Of a stretch of 64,000 bases of DNA, positions 44,719 to 52,715 are shown one piece after another. Position numbers and translations under genes: made by a program. Within the stretch, counting starts at the first letter, position 1. Every line of letters starts with the position of its first letter. The notes beneath the pieces were generated by a model. It was not told the DNA's origin and searched no databases. It saw nothing but the letters and a program-made list of their open reading frames with translations. Source of the stretch: JAMIFV01 sp035906055 (GTDB lineage: Bacteria; Pseudomonadota; Alphaproteobacteria; Rickettsiales; JABCZZ01); contig JAMIFV010000043.1 of the NCBI GenBank assembly GCA_035906055.1, forward strand, positions 1 through 64,000. The letters are read 5' to 3'.

Positions 44719-46911
44719 TCAGTCCTTCTTCGCCACCTGCGTGTTCCTGGTATGCTGCGCCACCAGCAGGGGCACAAGATCGCCCATCTGCCGGTGCACC
44801 TGATACGCCGCCATGATGCGCGTAACTTCCATACGCATCATGTTCATGCGGTTGTTATAAAGCTGCCCGTGCGCGTCCAATAGCTCGAAAATGGAACGGC
44901 TGCCGTTCTTGTACTGGTCGGTGAACTCAGCCACCACCTTCTCGCTGGCAGCGATGGCATCGCGCATGAGCCCGATACGCTGGTCGGCGGCATGAATGGA
45001 ATTGTAACTGGCGACCATCGCTTCCTCGAGGCGGGACTTTACGTCCAGCGAACGCAGGCGCGCTTCCTTGGATTTTTCGATTGCCGTGAGGCCCGAACCA
45101 ATCTCCATGCCGCCGTTGAGCGTCCAGCGCGCCACCAGCATCAGGCGCTTGTCGCGCTGGCTGGGATAAACGCCGTCCACCGGGTTGCCGTTGGCCGCGC
45201 CGCCTGCATTATAAATATCGGTATCCGAATATTCGAGGCCCAGCTTGGGAACCGCTTTGGAAAAGGCATTGTTGCGCGTGGAGTCGGCAATATCCACTTT
45301 ATTGCGGCTGACGATATAATCCGGGTTCTGCCTGATCGCGGCCTGCAGCGCTTCATCAAGCGACACGGGCACATCAGGCACGGTGATCGAGATTGCGGCA
45401 AGCTGCGCAGGCGTTATCTGTGTAAGACGACGGAATTCCGCGAGACTGGTTTCATATTCGCCCTGCGCTTCCGCCTGCGCCGCTTCCGCATTGCTCGCAT
45501 GCACCTTGATACGTTCAAGATCCCCCACCGTTGCACCGCCCACTTCAACCCTTGTGGCCATATAGTCCGAAAGCTCATTCAGGCGCGTGCGGTACTGACC
45601 GGCGAGGTCATAGGCGATCTTGGACTGCACCAGCCTGAGATAGGCGCTGATGGTGTCATAGGCGATACCGTCCCGCTCGGCGGCGGCCTGATTCTTGATA
45701 AGCGATTCCTTATCAGTGCTATTGAGAATCTCCGCCACCACCTCCAGATCAATCAATGGCTGGCTCACCGCAAGCATGCGATCGGTTCGGGTATGCTTGT
45801 CATTGAGCACGCGGTTGCCGAACACGTCGTTATACGACGCAGGCGCCGACTGCTCTTTGCCGCGCGAAAACTTTACATCCACAGACGGCAGCATGCGTGA
45901 ATAGGCCGTCATCTTTTCCAGTTGCGCTGATTTCGTGGTGGAATGGCCTGCCTTAATCTCAAGATTGTTTTTTAGCGCGAAAGCAACCGCTTCATCCATG
46001 CGAATGGGCTCCAGCACACTGGCCGCGCGGGCATACTGCCCTACATTCAGGCTGACGATGCCATCGAAATGCTTAAGGAAACTAGTGATGACACTGTATT
46101 TAACCGCTGGAATTGAAGTAAAAGGATCATCGGCCAGCGCTATGCCTGGAAGCTCATGCGCAGGCGGTATTGCAGGTGCCTGCACCTGCTCTGCCACAGG
46201 TACAGACGCTACAGCAGACGCGACCGCTGGCGCTGGCTCGCCAGTGGCCTCCCGCACAGGGGCGAGGGCGGGCTTTTCAGACATAGTCACAGAAGCTGGC
46301 GCGGGCGTATCCTGCACCATCGCAAGCGGAGAGCTGGCCGCACCGGCGGACGGAGCCAGCATCGGCGCGGATATTGTGGCCGGAGCCTGTGCCGCCTGCG
46401 CAACCGGCGCGGCAGCGGGAGCAGTGACCGCATGCTGTGAATTCACACGGGGCAGCACCCTTATGCCGTCCGTCATCTCCGCAGATGCAGGTGTGACCAC
46501 TGAAGCAGCTTCACTGGCTTCGGCTTGCTGCTGCCACGGCAAAGGCCCGGAAAGTGCAGCGCCTGCACGCGCAGGCGCGGCAACGGCCTGCCAGGGCAGC
46601 GCAGCGGACTGCTGCGCCGGGGACGTAACCGTTTTCTGTTGCTTGAGGGATTCCACCGCTTCTTCCAGCGACTGTGCGGCTTCCTGCAGTGATCTGGCGG
46701 AGCGCTCCAGCGCCGCCAGCGAATGCGTACTGGTTGCATCCTGCGCCATACCCTGCGCAAGTGCGTGGCGCGGCGTGGCGGGAGCGGTCAGGGCAAGCGG
46801 GCTACTTTCGGCAGCGTGCACAAGGGAAATTTTGCTAACGGCGCAGACTAAACAAAACGCCAGCACCGGCCAGCAATTTTGCCTCCCAACCCTACCCTGT
46901 TTTATATGCAT
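44719..46911 (-). CDS. TolC-family outer membrane channel with a long Ala/Pro-rich insert
   Basis: I chose the ATG at 46911; a TTG ten codons upstream is the alternative. The 730-residue protein has a signal peptide (cleaved near LVHA|AE), then about 230 residues of Ala/Pro/Val-rich low-complexity sequence including a short coiled coil (LERSARSLQEAAQSLEEAVESLKQQ). From about 300 on it is a normal outer membrane efflux protein (RMDEAVAFALKNNLEIKAG, LLDAHGQLYNNRMNMMRMEVTRIMAAYQ). Typical TolC proteins are 430-500 residues; the insert would lie in the periplasm before the channel. First gene of the six-gene operon. Confidence 0.92.
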   Translation of the reverse strand: MHIKQGRVGRQNCWPVLAFCLVCAVSKISLVHAAESSPLALTAPATPRHALAQGMAQDATSTHSLAALERSARSLQEAAQSLEEAVESLKQQKTVTSPAQQSAALPWQAVAAPARAGAALSGPLPWQQQAEASEAASVVTPASAEMTDGIRVLPRVNSQHAVTAPAAAPVAQAAQAPATISAPMLAPSAGAASSPLAMVQDTPAPASVTMSEKPALAPVREATGEPAPAVASAVASVPVAEQVQAPAIPPAHELPGIALADDPFTSIPAVKYSVITSFLKHFDGIVSLNVGQYARAASVLEPIRMDEAVAFALKNNLEIKAGHSTTKSAQLEKMTAYSRMLPSVDVKFSRGKEQSAPASYNDVFGNRVLNDKHTRTDRMLAVSQPLIDLEVVAEILNSTDKESLIKNQAAAERDGIAYDTISAYLRLVQSKIAYDLAGQYRTRLNELSDYMATRVEVGGATVGDLERIKVHASNAEAAQAEAQGEYETSLAEFRRLTQITPAQLAAISITVPDVPVSLDEALQAAIRQNPDYIVSRNKVDIADSTRNNAFSKAVPKLGLEYSDTDIYNAGGAANGNPVDGVYPSQRDKRLMLVARWTLNGGMEIGSGLTAIEKSKEARLRSLDVKSRLEEAMVASYNSIHAADQRIGLMRDAIAASEKVVAEFTDQYKNGSRSIFELLDAHGQLYNNRMNMMRMEVTRIMAAYQVHRQMGDLVPLLVAQHTRNTQVAKKD

Positions 46912-46934
46912 TTTGTTATTGTCCGCGTCCGGTT

Positions 46935-46959
46935 CGGACAAAACCTACAAAATTGTCCG
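46935..46959. promoter_or_regulatory. inverted repeat upstream of the secretion operon
   Basis: Arms cggacaa (46935-46941) and ttgtccg (46953-46959) flank an 11-base loop just upstream of the TolC-like gene, and a further ttgtccg copy lies nearby at about 46919-46925. The position would suit a regulator binding site or a leader hairpin. No clear promoter boxes were found in the remaining 80 bases up to the phosphoketolase stop. Confidence 0.35.
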
Positions 46960-47041
46960 GCAAGTCTCAATCAATATTTAGTGATTGCGGACGTAAATTA
47001 ATACAACATAGGCTATTTCGAGCGCAAAGCGCAGTTAACGG

Positions 47042-49423
47042 CTATTTCCACCAGTTTGCGTGGCGGATGACGCCGTCGGGCGAGCGCCTGCCGGAAAGCG
47101 CGTCGGTTTCCTCGCGCGAAAGTACGCTGTTTGCCTCCAGCCCCAGAAGCCGTGCGCCGTGTTGCACGATATGCCCCCACGAGCAGCCGTTCACATAGAG
47201 CATGCCTTCCACGTCGAGCGTGCCGCCGTCATTGATAAAACCGAGCGCCTTGAGTTTTCGCCCCTGCCAGAGGCGCTGCAGCAGCCCCACCATGCCTTCA
47301 GGCCGTGTATGGGTAACGAGCAGCAGCGAAGTGATGTGAGCAGGCAGCAACGCGTCCAGCACTTCGTCAGGCACGCAATGCTCCTTCTCGCCTGCGTTGC
47401 GGGCCTCGCGCAGCTTGCCCGGCTCCTGCACATAAATGATGCTATGCGCAACGCCGTGGCTGGTCAGGCGTAGCGATGCCTTGAGCACTTCCATCAACTG
47501 GTGCGTGCCGCAGGCCAGCAGCGCAAGCTTTGCTGATTCCTGTTTATGCCCCGCCCAGGTGAGGCGCAATGCGCCCTGCTTCCAGAGCTGTACGCATTCT
47601 TCTTCGCTGAACATTACCGGTGCGGGCACTTTTGCCATGACCATCGTCCATAGCTGTCCCTGCGTCTGATACGCCTCGCGCATGAGATAGGCGGCGCTGT
47701 TATATTCCGCCGGGAAGAACACGCGGCTGATATCGGCGCTTTCCGACATCATGCATTCCGCCATCGAAGGGTCCTGATGCGAAAGCTCATTCTTGCCGTT
47801 CTCCCATGTATTGGAGGTCAGCACCAGCGGCACGGAAAGCCAGCCCGGCGGCTTGCCCGCCTCTTTCTGGTGGCGGGAGAAGATCACCTCCTGCCTTGCG
47901 ATGCCGTGCATCTTTTCACCGAACGCCTCATAGGTAACGATAAGGTTGATGCCGCCCTTATTGCCCAACGCGGCGGCGGCCACGGCTTCTTCATTGAGCG
48001 CGGTGATCACCGCACCCATGCGCGATTCCGTATTGCCGTCCTCCGGGTCGGTCACGCGGAAGTCGGCGAATTTCAGCGTATCATCCATGCGGTTGGAAAG
48101 CATTTCGTCCGGGTTGCCCACACGCGCGCGCAAGTGCGGGTTAAGCATCACCGTATCACGGTACATGCGGTCGATGGCGTCCATGGGGCTATGTTTGGAG
48201 TCGCGGAACGGATTGGCGCGGTTATTTGCCACCTTCAAAAGCGCGAGGCTCGGGATGGTTTCCAGATTAACCTTGCGGCTGGCGATGGGATTATCACGCT
48301 CCGGCACCCTGCCCGTTTGCTCGTGATTGCGAAGCGCAGCAGCCGCTTCCTGCAATTCGTCCTGCGGCACGAATAATTTATGCACATGCCAGTTGAACAG
48401 CTTTTGCGCTTTGGCGTTCTTTGACGGATTTTCCACCAGCGGCAGGTTATGCGCAGGGTTCTTGCCTGCATTATAAAAACCCGCACCTTTGGGCGCCACG
48501 GCGATGATGTAGGGCATGCGCACCATGGACGACGCTTTTTCGGCGTTTCGCTGAAGTGCCTTTTCCGCCTCGATGATCGCCCATGCGAATGCCAGCGGGT
48601 CGCGCCCGTCGATGATGACGGGATCAAAATTATGCAGCTTCAGGTAACGCGCAAACCAGCGTGCGCCGCCCTGCTGCGCCATAGTCGTGCGCTGGTCGAT
48701 GCGCCTGCCATTGGCGATCATCACCGGCACTACCAGCCCGCTATCCTTGGCGCGCCACCAGCGCGGCGCCCAGTCCGTACCCTTCTGTTCTTCCCATGCG
48801 CCATCACTGAGGAACGCCACAAGACGCTCACCCGGCAGCGGCACATGCACATATTGCAGGCCCGCAAAACCCAGATACCCGCCTTCCATCACGCCGCCCG
48901 CCGTATGGGCGTTGACGTGGCTGCCAAGCGGCGATTCCGGTAAGCCCTCCTTGGTGAGCGCATAGGAATAAAAGTCGCGTGAAAAGCGCGTAAGGCCTTC
49001 GTCGCTGACATTGTAACGCGCAACATGCACATCGGTGGCATTGCCCACCAGCAGGTTGGCGCTGTCGATACCCGATACCGCATGCCCCTGCTCCATGAGC
49101 CAGCCGCGCGTGAATCCCGTTATGGCATTGGCCAGCAGGTAGCCCACATAGGCGGGCACCATATTGAGCGAACCGCCCAGATGCCCTTGCGGGTCGGGTT
49201 TGAAATCTTCCGCGTCAAGCGGCCTGCCGTCTAGGAAAATATTGCGTGCATACACCTGATGCACTGCCAGCCACATGGCTGCGTTAGCCAGTTTATCCGC
49301 TGCTATACATAACGGCGCAGCTTGCGGGTATTGTTCCAGTAACGCCGTTATTCTTTGCTGGGTCTGGGGAGTGTGGCGGATAACGCCATATCCTTTGCGC
49401 CAGTCATTGATGTTTTTTGGCAT
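47042..49423 (-). CDS. divergent phosphoketolase-family enzyme
   Basis: The 793-residue protein aligns along its length with xylulose-5-phosphate/fructose-6-phosphate phosphoketolase: QGHLGGSLNMVPAYVGYLLANAITG, GSHVNAHTAGGVMEGGYLGFAG and the C-terminal VNGCSWGHIVQHGARLLGLEANSV. The thiamine-diphosphate motif, GDGE in classical enzymes, reads SDGAWEE at 206-212, with the partner Asn238 kept in IANGRRID. Phosphoketolases cut sugar phosphates to acetyl phosphate. Because the active-site region is changed, another thiamine-dependent reaction on xylulose 5-phosphate is possible; some distant family members have been annotated as epimerases. Confidence 0.85.
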   Translation of the reverse strand: MPKNINDWRKGYGVIRHTPQTQQRITALLEQYPQAAPLCIAADKLANAAMWLAVHQVYARNIFLDGRPLDAEDFKPDPQGHLGGSLNMVPAYVGYLLANAITGFTRGWLMEQGHAVSGIDSANLLVGNATDVHVARYNVSDEGLTRFSRDFYSYALTKEGLPESPLGSHVNAHTAGGVMEGGYLGFAGLQYVHVPLPGERLVAFLSDGAWEEQKGTDWAPRWWRAKDSGLVVPVMIANGRRIDQRTTMAQQGGARWFARYLKLHNFDPVIIDGRDPLAFAWAIIEAEKALQRNAEKASSMVRMPYIIAVAPKGAGFYNAGKNPAHNLPLVENPSKNAKAQKLFNWHVHKLFVPQDELQEAAAALRNHEQTGRVPERDNPIASRKVNLETIPSLALLKVANNRANPFRDSKHSPMDAIDRMYRDTVMLNPHLRARVGNPDEMLSNRMDDTLKFADFRVTDPEDGNTESRMGAVITALNEEAVAAAALGNKGGINLIVTYEAFGEKMHGIARQEVIFSRHQKEAGKPPGWLSVPLVLTSNTWENGKNELSHQDPSMAECMMSESADISRVFFPAEYNSAAYLMREAYQTQGQLWTMVMAKVPAPVMFSEEECVQLWKQGALRLTWAGHKQESAKLALLACGTHQLMEVLKASLRLTSHGVAHSIIYVQEPGKLREARNAGEKEHCVPDEVLDALLPAHITSLLLVTHTRPEGMVGLLQRLWQGRKLKALGFINDGGTLDVEGMLYVNGCSWGHIVQHGARLLGLEANSVLSREETDALSGRRSPDGVIRHANWWK

Positions 49424-49574
49424 GTAATCGTATTATAGCATATTTTGCGAAAATTCCCACGAAGAATAATGCAGTTATCCGCAAGCCGCCGCATAAGCGG
49501 TTCTAATAATTCAAGACTTGTCGCGCGTCTTGAATTCAGGCTATGTAATCGCCATATTATGGCGTGTAAACAAA

Positions 49575-49600
49575 CAATCCCGCCGCAAGCGGCGGGGTAT
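49575..49600. repeat. single palindrome upstream of htpX
   Basis: cccgccgc and gcggcggg (49579-49586 and 49589-49596) form a perfect 8-base hairpin with a 2-base loop. The core resembles one arm of the REPIN-like elements at 26 kb and 27.7 kb, but there is no facing second arm. It lies about 30 bases before the htpX start. The rest of the 199-base phosphoketolase-htpX gap shows nothing clear. Confidence 0.55.
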
Positions 49601-49622
49601 TAAGGTAAGGGGGATGAAGAAC

Positions 49623-50546
49623 ATGAACTACATGAAGACCGCTATACTGCTTGCTGCCATGACTGCACTATTCTGCGGCGTGGGTTTCATGCTGGGCGGC
49701 CAGCAGGGCATGATGACGGCGTTTGTCATTGCACTGGGCATGAACTTCTTCTCCTGGTGGTTCTCCGATAAAATGGTGCTGCGCATGTACGGCGCGAAGG
49801 AAGTGAACTCCGGCGATGTATACGCCATAACCGCCGAGCTGGCACAGAATGCACAGCTTCCCATGCCAAAGGTCTATGTGATCGACTCCGCCCAGCCCAA
49901 CGCATTCGCCACGGGCCGCAGCCCCACCAGTGGCGCGGTGGCAGTGACGCGCGGCATCACTGAGATACTCAGCAGGCGTGAACTGCGCGGCGTCATCGCG
50001 CATGAGCTTGCACACATCAAAAACCGCGACACGCTGACCATGACCATCACCGCCACCATTGCCGGTGCGCTGGGCATGCTGACCAATTTCTTCATGTTCT
50101 TTGGCCGTGGAAACCGCGACCGACCCGTCAACCCGCTGGTAGGCATGATGGTGATGATACTCGCCCCGCTCGCCGCATCGCTGGTGCAGTTCGCCATTTC
50201 ACGCACACGTGAATATGCCGCCGACCATAGCGGCGCGGAAATCAGCAACGACCCCGAAGCGCTGGCATCGGCGCTGGAAAAAATCCAGCACGGCGCACAA
50301 CGCGTGGATAACCACATCGCCGAGCAGAACCCGGCCACGGCGCATATGTTCATCATCAATCCGCTGCATATGCGGGCGATGGACAACCTGTTCTCCACCC
50401 ACCCCAGCACCGTCAACCGCGTGAACCGCCTGCGCCAGATGAGCCCCGGCGGCGGCATGAGCACCTCTTCACGGCAGGAAGGCCCCTGGGGCGGCGGCCC
50501 TGCGCCAAAACAAGGCCCATGGGACAGGGTTGCCTGCCCCCCCTGA
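49623..50546 (+). CDS. htpX: HtpX membrane metalloprotease
   Basis: HtpX is an inner-membrane M48 zinc protease that removes misfolded membrane proteins. I chose the ATG at 49623, preceded by AGGGGG at 9 bases; ATG codons at 49614 and 49632 are alternatives. The 307-residue protein has two N-terminal helices, the active site HELAH at 127-131 (GVIAHELAHIKNRD), two further helices, and the third zinc ligand in SRTREYAADHSGAE. The C-terminal 40 residues are Gly/Pro-rich and variable. Confidence 0.95.
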   Translation: MNYMKTAILLAAMTALFCGVGFMLGGQQGMMTAFVIALGMNFFSWWFSDKMVLRMYGAKEVNSGDVYAITAELAQNAQLPMPKVYVIDSAQPNAFATGRSPTSGAVAVTRGITEILSRRELRGVIAHELAHIKNRDTLTMTITATIAGALGMLTNFFMFFGRGNRDRPVNPLVGMMVMILAPLAASLVQFAISRTREYAADHSGAEISNDPEALASALEKIQHGAQRVDNHIAEQNPATAHMFIINPLHMRAMDNLFSTHPSTVNRVNRLRQMSPGGGMSTSSRQEGPWGGGPAPKQGPWDRVACPP

Positions 50547-50564
50547 TTCCGTTACGTTTATGGC

Positions 50565-51440
50565 ATGAGCAAAATCACCGATACACTACCGCCTTCCCCG
50601 GTCTCGCCCCTGCCGCCCAACAACCGCGTGATGCATATCGGCGGCGTACAGTATCTCGTTAATGCGCGCCATGGCGGCTTCCTTGCCAGCCAGAATGACT
50701 TTTTCATCGGAAACGCGCTTATCAAATACGGTGAATACGGCGAGAATGAACTGCATCTTTTCCAGCAATTGCTGACACCTGAACAGGTGGTGGTTGAGGT
50801 CGGCGCCAATATCGGCGCGTTCACCGTGCCGCTGGCGAAGCGCGTAGGCGCAAAGGGGCGCATCATCGCCATTGAACCGCAGCGCATCATCCACCAGTAT
50901 CTGTGCGCCAACGTTTCGCTAAACGGCCTGCCCAACGTGGAAACCCATCATGCAGGCTGTGGCGCGCGCAACGGCTCCATGATCGTGCCGCCCGTGCCTT
51001 ATTTCGCGCCGGGGCAGGGAAATTTCGGTCGTGTGGCGCTCGGCGTTCAGGGCGAAGGCGAACCGGTAAGCATCCGCACGGTGGACGACATCGTCGGCGA
51101 GCGCACGGTGCATATGCTCAAAGTCACTGTGGAAGGCATGGAAGCCGAGGTGCTGCGCGGGGCAAAGCGCATGCTGCGCAAACACCGCCCGCTGGTTCAT
51201 GTGGAAAACGACCGCCCCGAAAAAAGCGAAGCCCTGATCAGCCTGCTGTTCCAGTATGGCTACCGCTGCTTCTGGCACATGACGAATCTTTTCAACCCGA
51301 TGAACTTTTTTGAGCAGAAAACGAATATCTACGGCAACACCCCGTTGCTCAGCATGCTATGCATTCCGGTGGAATCCAACATGGATATGCGTCACTTCAG
51401 GGAAGCGGCCGACGCAAAGTCCCATCCCCTGCGCCGCTGA
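50565..51440 (+). CDS. FkbM-family methyltransferase
   Basis: This 291-residue protein has the FkbM SAM-binding motifs VVVEVGANIGAFTVPLAKRVGAKGRIIAIEPQ and HMLKVTVEGMEAEVLRGAKRMLRKHRPLVHVEND. Family members put O-methyl groups on sugars or other secondary metabolites. It is 18 bases downstream of htpX, but in content belongs with the polysaccharide genes that begin immediately after it on the opposite strand. The substrate is unknown. Confidence 0.88.
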   Translation: MSKITDTLPPSPVSPLPPNNRVMHIGGVQYLVNARHGGFLASQNDFFIGNALIKYGEYGENELHLFQQLLTPEQVVVEVGANIGAFTVPLAKRVGAKGRIIAIEPQRIIHQYLCANVSLNGLPNVETHHAGCGARNGSMIVPPVPYFAPGQGNFGRVALGVQGEGEPVSIRTVDDIVGERTVHMLKVTVEGMEAEVLRGAKRMLRKHRPLVHVENDRPEKSEALISLLFQYGYRCFWHMTNLFNPMNFFEQKTNIYGNTPLLSMLCIPVESNMDMRHFREAADAKSHPLRR

Positions 51441-51451
51441 TACAGCTATCT

Positions 51452-52543
51452 TCACTTACGACCTTTTTTCAAGGAAAACGGCCTCTCCACGCATACATAC
51501 AGCGCTATCGCCGGTAGCAGCGTTACGGCAAACATTATTGCCATCAGCACCAAGTGGCTGGTTATATTCAGTTCATACAGGTGCAATTTTGCAAAGATCA
51601 GGAAAGCGGCCTTTAGCGTAAGGCCATGTATCAGGTAGTAAGAGTAGCTCATGTTCCCCAGCCAGCGTAGCGGTGTCCAGATAAACACGGCGGAGAGAAG
51701 AGAATCAGCTTTTATGAAACAGTGATAGCATACCTCGTAGAAGGCCCAGAAAAGCAGCACTGCCCTGAATACATCTCCCGCTTTTCCATCCACTGGCAAT
51801 ACCGGCACGACAAAACTAAAGGCAATAGCGATATACCCAAAGACCGCCCTGCGATTGCTCACAAGGGAATTATCGATAGTTTCAAACAATATAATACCCG
51901 CGACGAACATTATTAACCGGATATGCCCGCCGCAAATCGTACAATAGCCTGCATATAAGGCGGTCAGCGACATAAAGAATGCCACGCGCCATCGCGGGCT
52001 CTTTTTTCGAAGCTGGAATGACGCTATTAGTATTGGAATAAGCAGATAAAAGAAGATTTCATAGCTCAGCGTCCAGGCGACCGTGATGATCGGCGTTATG
52101 GGAAATATGCCCGGAAGAAGCAGGAAGTTCTCCAGCAGGTATATTGCGCCGCCCAGCGGGTCGGAAGGAATTTTATTTTCCCTGGGGAACACCATGCTCA
52201 GAACAATATACATCAGGAACACTACGGTAAACGCCGGATAAATTCTCTGCACCCTGCGCATCATAAAGCCCAGAAACGGCTGTTCTCTCTTTATGAGAGA
52301 ACCGTATATAAGATAGCCGCTCAATACGAAGAACAAATCGACACCGATATTGCCTGCAATATGCAGGTAGTCATTCAGCATGCCTGCCGTTGGGGTGATA
52401 TATGGCTGAACCAGCGACGCGTAATGCACAAGAAACACAAGGAAAACAGCATATCCACGCAAGCCTTCCATGCGGCGCAGATTCTGGCTTCCTCCTCTGG
52501 ACAACTCAAAATAGTTACTGGCGCGCGCGTACAATGCCCTCAC
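51452..52543 (-). CDS. OafA/YrhL-type membrane O-acyltransferase
   Basis: This 363-residue integral membrane protein of about ten segments belongs to the acyltransferase 3 family: RRMEGLRGYAVFLVFLVHYASL near the start (with the conserved His), HIAGNIGVDLFFVLSGYLIYGSL, and MMRRVQRIYPAFTVVF. Members acetylate or otherwise acylate sugars of surface polysaccharides using cytoplasmic acyl donors. The annotated start is a GTG at 52543; an internal ATG at 52471 would begin right at the conserved segment. It is the last gene of the minus-strand polysaccharide run. Confidence 0.93.
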   Translation of the reverse strand: MRALYARASNYFELSRGGSQNLRRMEGLRGYAVFLVFLVHYASLVQPYITPTAGMLNDYLHIAGNIGVDLFFVLSGYLIYGSLIKREQPFLGFMMRRVQRIYPAFTVVFLMYIVLSMVFPRENKIPSDPLGGAIYLLENFLLLPGIFPITPIITVAWTLSYEIFFYLLIPILIASFQLRKKSPRWRVAFFMSLTALYAGYCTICGGHIRLIMFVAGIILFETIDNSLVSNRRAVFGYIAIAFSFVVPVLPVDGKAGDVFRAVLLFWAFYEVCYHCFIKADSLLSAVFIWTPLRWLGNMSYSYYLIHGLTLKAAFLIFAKLHLYELNITSHLVLMAIMFAVTLLPAIALYVCVERPFSLKKGRK

Positions 52544-52559
52544 AGGTCATGACTCCTCT

Positions 52560-52643
52560 GATTAATAAATAGCCTGCACGTGCGGGGAACTGCCGCACAC
52601 GGGTTGACGATAGCTTCACACTGGTCGCGGGAAGCTTTACTGG
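52560..52643 (-). pseudogene. decayed C-terminal fragment of a second GH16 gene
   Basis: Translated on the minus strand from 52643, the sequence reads KLPATSVKLSSTRVRQFPARA, which lines up with KLPATMKVSSIRVWQRPAYA at the end of the intact GH16 protein encoded next door. The DNA itself also aligns (for example the shared ctggtcgc.ggaag and cctgc.cgt...gcgggg blocks). No upstream part of such a gene is present. This is best explained as the remnant of a tandem duplication or of a second GH16 gene that was deleted. Confidence 0.75.
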
Positions 52644-52644
52644 T

Positions 52645-52698
52645 TAGGCTCAGAGCTCCTCCCATCAGGGAGAGGGGAATTTGTGTGTCCTGAGCCTA
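52645..52698 (-). repeat. inverted repeat between the GH16 gene and its remnant
   Basis: Perfect 9-base arms taggctcag (52645-52653) and ctgagccta (52690-52698) flank a 36-base loop that itself contains a small ctcc/ggag stem. It lies between the GH16 stop and the GH16 fragment and may be a terminator-like hairpin or a footprint of the rearrangement. No T run follows it. Confidence 0.5.
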
Positions 52699-52715
52699 GT
52701 TAGCCCGGCTTGTCG

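Noticed and set aside
49518..49622. N-terminal extension of HtpX from an upstream start
   Set aside because: It would add 35 residues translated through a palindrome (RRKRRGIKVRG) not found in HtpX proteins, and a better ribosome site lies before 49623.
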